Of a stretch of DNA of 22,497 bases, positions 17,677 through 22,497 are shown in pieces. The stretch spans positions 1-22,497 of the forward strand of contig JAKLIM010000009.1 of NCBI GenBank assembly GCA_022709605.1. The letters run 5' to 3'. Position numbers and translations under genes: made by a program. How positions within the stretch are numbered: position 1 is the first letter of the stretch; the number at the start of each line of letters is the position of its first letter. A model generated the notes under the pieces. The model had not been told where the DNA came from, made no database searches, and saw only the letters and a list, made by a program, of their open reading frames with translations. Source of the DNA: Bacteroidota bacterium (GTDB lineage Bacteria; Bacteroidota; Bacteroidia; Bacteroidales; Paludibacteraceae).

Positions 17677-17712
17677 TAAACTCCACAGTGTGATTTTAAG
17701 CTGTGGAGTTTA
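17677..17712 (+). terminator. Terminator-like hairpin after the small T9SS protein
   Basis: TAAACTCCACAG (17677-17688) pairs perfectly with CTGTGGAGTTTA (17701-17712) over 12 bp, with a 12-nt loop. The T-rich tract that follows (ATTTTTCTATTT from about 17722) is not directly adjacent, so termination may be incomplete and the next two genes may be reached by read-through. Confidence 0.65.
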
Positions 17713-17801
17713 TATTAATGCAATTTTTCTATTTAATATTGTTGAAAAATAAATATCCAGAATTCTTCGATAGCAACTAATCACAAACTAATTCAGGTTT
17801 T

Positions 17802-20261
17802 ATGCGAACAAAACTGATAATATTACTATTGAATTTAACTTGCATATTGTCGGCAACAATAAAAACCGGTGAATGGAAATTCGACAATCCTACAACTTTA
17901 TTAGTGGCTTCAATTGGATCTGATTTAGAACTAACAGGAACGCAATCAATTGTTGAAGGTCCGGTTTCGGGAAATGGTGCTATTCAAATTGGAGTTGGAA
18001 GTTTTTTAGCTGCAACACATCACATTCCAAAAAATGGTGGTGGTAATTATGTGAACGAATATACATTTATGTTTGACATTTACCTACCCGATAAAACGAA
18101 TTGGAAAGCATTGTTTCAGACCAATTTATACAATGGAAATGATGCGGAATGTTTTATTAAACCTGGTGGTGAAGTGGGGCTTGCCTCTACCGGATATACC
18201 TCCTATCAACTTAATGAAAAGGAATGGTATCGGATTGTTATTACATCGGATTTAGGGTCGTTTTATCGAATTTACATCGATGGGCAACTTGCAAAAGAAG
18301 GAAATATTCCTGCTGTAGATGGTGCTTTTTCACTCGAACTGGATAAAGTACGTTTTTTTAGTGATAATAATGGCGAAGATGGTGCTATCAATGTAGCTGA
18401 AATTACTGTCTGGGATGGAGCTTTGAGCGCAACTGAAGTAAAAGCTTTGGGCGATTATGGACATGTTATCCAGCCTGATACGCCCAAAACTTACACCATA
18501 TATCCATTTTTGCAATCTCCATCCGAAAACTCTGCAATTATTAATTGGCATGATACTTCTGTAAATAGTGACAAACTGGAGTTTGGTACAACATCTCAAC
18601 TTGGCAGTAGTTTGCAAAGTACAGCCGAAGTTGTAACGGGCGCATACATCTGGCATACTATAAAACTAAATAATTTACTGCCTGATACTGAATATTTTTA
18701 TAAGATATTTGGCACTTCAGACACAACAAATACATTCAAATTCAGAACATTGCCTGCAAATAATGATGTGAAGAAATTACGGTTCTTGCTGATAGGTGAT
18801 ACTCAGGATCATGCAGAAAAAAACGTTGAAATTCTGACAAAAGCAAAGGAGAAAATTACTGAATTGTATGGTGGGGATTTGCAAAACCAATTAACGGCTT
18901 TAATTCACGATGGTGATATTGTTGGAAGTGGTTCTACAATTACACAGTATACCGAGCAATTCTTTGTGCCTTTTGCTCCTTTTACCAATGCCATTCCCAC
19001 GATTATTACTCCCGGAAATCATGAACTTGAACATGCTTATTTTTATAAATATGTAAAAAATGATGCGATAAGCGGTCAAGCTTATGGTCATTCCGATTTT
19101 GAACGTTACTGGAGTAAACGCATTGGAAGTGTACTGCTTATAGGGTTAAATTCAACTGATCAGTCGAATTTGCAAGGCATTTTTACCCTTCAAAAAGCCT
19201 GGTTGAAAACACAATTGGACAATGCTGAAGCCAATGATTCTATTGATTTCGTATTTTGCTTTGTACATGCGCATCCCATGAGTGAACTTTGGGTAACTGG
19301 CTCTATTCCATTTGTAAAAAATGAAGTTTTGCCATTGATTAAAAATTACTCTAAAGTTCAGCAACTCACCTGGGGGCATACTCATGGTTACGAACGTGGA
19401 ATGGTAGCTAATGAAAGTGCTTCGACCAAAGGCGATATTACATTGCTTTGTAATGGAGGAGGAGGGGGAACCCGCGATCGTTGGGGTGAATATGCAAATG
19501 CTGATTATCCTGAAATACACACATCATTGGAACAATATTTTTATACACTTTGCGAAATTGATACCGAAAATAAATCGTACGAATTTAAAGTTTTTAGTCT
19601 TGGAAATCCACAAGTTCCATTAAATAATGTGTTGATTGACAGTTGGTCGCGTAAGTTGAATCAAAATGTTCCTGATAAACCGATTGCAAGTTCAAGTTTT
19701 GTAGAAAACGACAATGTAGTCTTAAAATCATCAGTTTTTTCAGGTATAAGTTCATTGTTTTCATCTCAATTTCAGGTAGTTCAACATAATATGAATGGTT
19801 CCACCACCAATATTATTGATAAAACCAGAGATATAAAAAATATTTACGGTGCTGTTAATTATGTTGCAGTAGATTTAAATGCATCATTGGATATTTCAGA
19901 GTACAAATTCAATAAAAGTTTGTTGAGTGTTTTGAATAATTATTCATGGCGTGTAAGGTATAGGGATGCCAATCAAAAATGGAGTGCATGGTCGGAATTT
20001 TCACCTTTAACTTTGAATACCGGACTTTTTCAAAATAACCCGGATGATTTTAAAATTGTATTTAATAAAACGAATAACAATATATACGTTGAAAGTTATG
20101 TAACAATTAATTCTATGCAATTATTTAATATTCAAGGACATTTGTTGAAAAATAAAAAAAATAATGAAAAACTAACTTCTATCAGTATGAACGTAAATAG
20201 GTTACCATCTGGTGTTTATTTGCTTAAGATTGATAATTTATTTTCAAAAATTATATTATAA
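17802..20261 (+). CDS. T9SS-secreted purple-acid-phosphatase-like metallophosphoesterase with LamG-type domain
   Basis: Domain order: signal peptide (about 1-18), a concanavalin/LamG-like sandwich (about 20-215), a fibronectin-III-like purple acid phosphatase N-terminal domain (about 230-315, DTEYFYKIFGTSDTTNTFKF), a calcineurin-like metallophosphoesterase (about 325-560), a beta linker, and a T9SS type A sorting domain (about 745-819, MQLFNIQGHLL...LPSGVYLLKI). Metal ligands are all visible: Asp333 in IGDTQD, Asp372 in HDGDI, Asn406-His407 in PGNHE, His489/His491 in FVHAHP, His526 and His528 in WGHTHGYERG. The Tyr that follows GD in true purple acid phosphatases (GDxxY) is Gly here, so a redox-active Fe-Tyr centre is unlikely. 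The family hydrolyses phosphomonoesters or diesters. In this locus a role in removing phosphate-containing groups from glucans is possible, but plain phosphate scavenging is an alternative. Confidence 0.85.
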   Translation: MRTKLIILLLNLTCILSATIKTGEWKFDNPTTLLVASIGSDLELTGTQSIVEGPVSGNGAIQIGVGSFLAATHHIPKNGGGNYVNEYTFMFDIYLPDKTNWKALFQTNLYNGNDAECFIKPGGEVGLASTGYTSYQLNEKEWYRIVITSDLGSFYRIYIDGQLAKEGNIPAVDGAFSLELDKVRFFSDNNGEDGAINVAEITVWDGALSATEVKALGDYGHVIQPDTPKTYTIYPFLQSPSENSAIINWHDTSVNSDKLEFGTTSQLGSSLQSTAEVVTGAYIWHTIKLNNLLPDTEYFYKIFGTSDTTNTFKFRTLPANNDVKKLRFLLIGDTQDHAEKNVEILTKAKEKITELYGGDLQNQLTALIHDGDIVGSGSTITQYTEQFFVPFAPFTNAIPTIITPGNHELEHAYFYKYVKNDAISGQAYGHSDFERYWSKRIGSVLLIGLNSTDQSNLQGIFTLQKAWLKTQLDNAEANDSIDFVFCFVHAHPMSELWVTGSIPFVKNEVLPLIKNYSKVQQLTWGHTHGYERGMVANESASTKGDITLLCNGGGGGTRDRWGEYANADYPEIHTSLEQYFYTLCEIDTENKSYEFKVFSLGNPQVPLNNVLIDSWSRKLNQNVPDKPIASSSFVENDNVVLKSSVFSGISSLFSSQFQVVQHNMNGSTTNIIDKTRDIKNIYGAVNYVAVDLNASLDISEYKFNKSLLSVLNNYSWRVRYRDANQKWSAWSEFSPLTLNTGLFQNNPDDFKIVFNKTNNNIYVESYVTINSMQLFNIQGHLLKNKKNNEKLTSISMNVNRLPSGVYLLKIDNLFSKIIL

Positions 20262-20278
20262 ATAAAAAAATGATTATT

Positions 20279-22312
20279 ATGAAAAGACTATTTTTATTTC
20301 TTGCTTTGATCGCCTCATTTTGTTCTGCGATTGCTCAATATCCTCGTGAATCTACTTGGTTAAGTACCATCAATAATTTTACTTCGCAAGATGCAATAAA
20401 TGGTGTTCAAAAAGATGTGGTGCTCTTTGTAGGTAGTTCTACATTTACTATGTGGTCTAATCTGAAAGCTGATTTTCCAAATTCAAAAGTGCTAAACCGG
20501 GGTTTTGGTGGTTCGTGGATGACAGATGCCATTTATTTTTTCAATAAAATAGTTTTACCTTACAATCCGCGTCAGGTAGTGCTATATGAAGGCGATAATG
20601 ATCTTTTCGGAACAACTAAAACTGCCGAGCAGTTTATGGACGATGTGATTACCATGACACGATTAATCAACATATATTTTCCGAATGCAAAAATTTTGCT
20701 TGTTTCTATTAAACCAAGTCCTTCACGTACAAGTGCTTTTGCTATTTATCAGGCGGCTAATCTTTTGATGAAAAACTATGCTGATAAATATGATTATATC
20801 GATTACGTAGATACATGGACACCAATGTTAAAACCGGATAGCTCACCAAACGAAACCTTATTTGGTACCGATATGCTTCACATGAATGCTTCAGGATACG
20901 CGCTTTGGAAAACCATACTTGAACCATTGCTTTTAACCTCTACAAGTGAGCCTGAACCAACAATGGATAAAATAATCTTCACTGAAAGTAGTCAACCTAC
21001 ATATCACGATCCAAGTTGGGTAAACGTAACTGCCCCAAGTACTTTTACAACTGTAAGAGCTGAAAAAATTTCATGCGACAGTACTCATTTTCATGCAGGT
21101 AAAACGTCGTTAAAGATTGCATATCAGGGTGTTGCAGGTGGTAGTTGGAAAGCTTGTGTAGCAGCTACAGATTGGGTTCCTTATGATATTAGTACATCGG
21201 AAGCACTTGATTTCTATGTATATAGCGATGTTAAAGTTGATTCAATTGATTTTCCTGATATGTATCTTGAGTCATTTACCGGGACAACTACTGAAAAATT
21301 GAGAATGTCGAATTACATAAGCTCAGTACCTGCAGCATCATGGACCAAAGTAACAATACCTGTGACAGACTGGAAAGCAAAGTCGCCATCTTTTGCCTAC
21401 AGTAATGTTAAAACAATCTTTTTCAATCAATTGAATACCAATGTTGCACCTGTTGTTTTTTATCTAGACGATGTGGTTTTTAAAGCAAAAGCCGATACGC
21501 TACCTCAAACAAACAATAGTGGAAGCATTCTCATTGATTTTGGATCGACTGCCACGACAACTACGGGAAACTGGAATAATATAACCGATCATCAGGCTGC
21601 CGACACTAAATTAATTGATGATCAGGGAGTTGTTACTAATATAACACTTAAAGTTACCGAACCTTTTTATAACGGATATAATACTGCCGGCACAACAACA
21701 ACCAGTGGCGATGCATCAATTTTTCCATCATCGGCATCAAGCGATAATTTCTTTGGTCATGCTTTAGTTTGGGGTGCTGTACCTGCTAATCCAGAAGGAA
21801 TAATTACTTTAAGTGGTCTGGATGCATCAAAGTATTACAGTTTTACAATATTTGCATCTCGCACCGGCGTTACTGATAACAGAGAAACACTTTATACATT
21901 TACCGGAAATGGAGCTGCCGAAACGGTAACGCTCGATCCAGCTAATAATACGAGTAAAGTAGCTAAAATTGATAGTCTTAAACCCAATGCAGAAGGGATT
22001 ATAACATTTAAATGCGAAGCTGGAATCAATAATAATAGTAGCAACAAGTTTTTCTTTATTGGAGCTATGAAAATTACCATTGCCGATCATCAAACTTCGG
22101 TAAATAGTCCTGAATTCAGAATGCCTAATCCTTACTATTCAAATGGAGTGCTGAAAATGAATGATTACACTGGAAAAGTAAAAATTTATGACATTTCAGG
22201 TAAAGCTATCTTTGAAGGACAATCGATTTTTGGTCGATTATCTGTTGCCCTTAACAAAGGTACTTATATGATTTTAACAACAACAGGTAATGCTAAATTA
22301 ATAGTTTATTAA
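20279..22312 (+). CDS. T9SS-secreted SGNH/GDSL esterase fused to two accessory modules
   Basis: The ATG at 20279 is preferred to the one at 20270 because it gives a normal signal peptide (MKRLFLFLALIASFCSAIAQ). Residues 25-220 are an SGNH hydrolase with all four blocks: Ser54 in FVGSSTF, Gly77 in NRGFGGSW, Asn107 in EGDND, and Asp198/His201 in DMLHMNASGY. Two modules follow: 231-404, related to the tandem modules of the protein at 14799-16721 (shared HDxSW...APST, GGxWKAxVA, SNY, FFxQ), and 415-600, related to the small protein at 16823-17650 (shared SKYYSFTxFxSRxGVTDNRET). A T9SS type A sorting domain ends in GNAKLIVY. SGNH enzymes of this sort are usually carbohydrate O-acyl esterases. Removing succinyl or acetyl groups from beta-1,2-glucan is an inference. 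It lies 17 bp after the phosphoesterase gene, so the two are co-transcribed. Confidence 0.88.
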   Translation: MKRLFLFLALIASFCSAIAQYPRESTWLSTINNFTSQDAINGVQKDVVLFVGSSTFTMWSNLKADFPNSKVLNRGFGGSWMTDAIYFFNKIVLPYNPRQVVLYEGDNDLFGTTKTAEQFMDDVITMTRLINIYFPNAKILLVSIKPSPSRTSAFAIYQAANLLMKNYADKYDYIDYVDTWTPMLKPDSSPNETLFGTDMLHMNASGYALWKTILEPLLLTSTSEPEPTMDKIIFTESSQPTYHDPSWVNVTAPSTFTTVRAEKISCDSTHFHAGKTSLKIAYQGVAGGSWKACVAATDWVPYDISTSEALDFYVYSDVKVDSIDFPDMYLESFTGTTTEKLRMSNYISSVPAASWTKVTIPVTDWKAKSPSFAYSNVKTIFFNQLNTNVAPVVFYLDDVVFKAKADTLPQTNNSGSILIDFGSTATTTTGNWNNITDHQAADTKLIDDQGVVTNITLKVTEPFYNGYNTAGTTTTSGDASIFPSSASSDNFFGHALVWGAVPANPEGIITLSGLDASKYYSFTIFASRTGVTDNRETLYTFTGNGAAETVTLDPANNTSKVAKIDSLKPNAEGIITFKCEAGINNNSSNKFFFIGAMKITIADHQTSVNSPEFRMPNPYYSNGVLKMNDYTGKVKIYDISGKAIFEGQSIFGRLSVALNKGTYMILTTTGNAKLIVY

Positions 22313-22375
22313 ATAGCAAAATTTTTACTGACTAACTGAAACTTCGTAGTCATAAATGGCTACGAAGTTTTTTAA
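22262..22375 (+). repeat. Duplicated 3' cassette (sorting-domain end, stop codon, terminator), second copy
   Basis: The last codons (coding TTGNAKLIVY), the stop, the spacer and the terminator are nearly the same as at about 16673-16787 after the modular T9SS protein. They share ACAACAGGTAATGCTAAATT, TAGTTTATTAAATAG and TTTTTACTGACTAACTGAAA in the same order, with only scattered changes. Similarity thus crosses from coding into non-coding DNA, which points to copying of a DNA segment and not only to shared protein function. Confidence 0.85.
22339..22373 (+). terminator. Rho-independent terminator after the SGNH esterase gene
   Basis: AAACTTCGTAGTCA (22339-22352) pairs with TGGCTACGAAGTTT (22357-22370) over 14 bp with one G-U pair, a 4-nt loop TAAA and a T tract to 22373. 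It is a copy of the hairpin at 16749-16785. The base change in the 3' arm keeps the stem pairable, and the short alternative pairing TGACTA/TAGTCA is also kept. Confidence 0.9.
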
Positions 22376-22392
22376 TGCTCAATTTCTGTAAT

Positions 22393-22430
22393 AAAAAAAC
22401 GATTGTAAATTACTTTACAATCGTTTTTTT
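22393..22430. terminator. Bidirectional terminator between the locus and tRNA-Gly
   Basis: A perfect 17-bp inverted repeat: A7 then CGATTGTAAA (22393-22409), loop TTAC, then TTTACAATCG and T7 (22414-22430). The flanking A and T tracts let it stop transcription on both strands: read-through from the esterase unit on +, and the tRNA transcript on -. Confidence 0.88.
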
Positions 22431-22445
22431 CTCCTTTTTTTTGAG

Positions 22446-22497
22446 AGCGGAAGACGGGACTCAAACCCGCGACCCTCAGCTTGGAAGGCTAATGCTC
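22446..22497 (-). tRNA. tRNA-Gly (anticodon TCC), 5' part cut off by the window end
   Basis: Reading the - strand, the anticodon stem TTAGC/GCTGA holds loop CTTCCAA with anticodon TCC (complement of 22483-22485). It is followed by a variable region, a T arm GCGGG-TTTGAGT-CCCGT and the 3' acceptor strand CTTCCGC with discriminator T. CCA is not encoded; CTC follows. The 5' acceptor strand and most of the D arm are beyond the window. The anticodon arm closely resembles bacterial tRNA-Gly(TCC). Confidence 0.92.

Noticed and set aside
17742..17769. Promoter candidate (TTG ... ATTCTTCG) before the phosphoesterase gene
   Set aside because: The -7 box has three mismatches to the consensus; too weak to list as a feature.
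1..22497. CRISPR arrays, insertion sequences, integrases and phage genes
   Set aside because: No spaced direct-repeat array, no transposase-like protein and no terminal inverted repeats were seen; the only long repeats are the module pair and the 3' cassette.

Overview
The window is AT-rich DNA from a member of the Bacteroidota. The signs are a SusC/SusD pair, four secreted proteins that end in type IX secretion (T9SS) type A C-terminal sorting domains, Bacteroidota-style -33/-7 promoter candidates, and a lack of Shine-Dalgarno sequences. A T9SS-bearing Bacteroidales (for example a Paludibacter-like genus) would fit, but the species cannot be fixed from this sequence. All protein genes lie on the + strand. 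A partial tRNA-Gly on the - strand closes the right end.

Layout. (1) 72-5812: two cytoplasmic enzymes whose ends overlap as ATGA, a GH35-family protein and a large GH94 phosphorylase of the 1,2-beta-oligoglucan phosphorylase type. (2) 5813-6050: an intergenic region with palindromes, a direct repeat and a good promoter candidate. (3) 6051-8270: an exported GH3 beta-glucosidase. (4) 8271-8541: what looks like the stump of a dead gene (a signal peptide followed at once by a stop) and a -7 box for the next unit. (5) 8542-16721: SusC-like transporter, SusD-like lipoprotein, a GH144-type endo-beta-1,2-glucanase lipoprotein, and a modular T9SS cargo with two nearly identical tandem modules, closed by a strong terminator. 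(6) 16823-17650: a small T9SS cargo with its own terminator-like hairpin. (7) 17802-22312: a purple-acid-phosphatase-like metallophosphoesterase and an SGNH/GDSL esterase, both T9SS cargo, closed by a second copy of the first terminator. (8) 22393-22497: a bidirectional terminator and tRNA-Gly(TCC) in convergent orientation.

How the genes work together (inference from families and gene order). This reads as a polysaccharide utilization locus for beta-1,2-glucan. The GH144 lipoprotein cuts the chain at the cell surface, SusC/SusD import the oligosaccharides, and GH3 hydrolyses sophoro-oligosaccharides in the periplasm. GH94 phosphorolyses them in the cytoplasm to glucose 1-phosphate, and the GH35 protein is more likely a beta-1,2-glucan-active glucosyltransferase or glucosidase than a beta-galactosidase. 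Natural beta-1,2-glucans include the osmoregulated periplasmic glucans of Proteobacteria, which carry phosphoglycerol, succinyl and related groups. A secreted phosphoesterase and a secreted SGNH esterase in the same locus suggest a system for stripping those decorations, helped by two uncharacterised, shared, probably glycan-binding modules. No regulator and no inner-membrane sugar transporter is present in the window.
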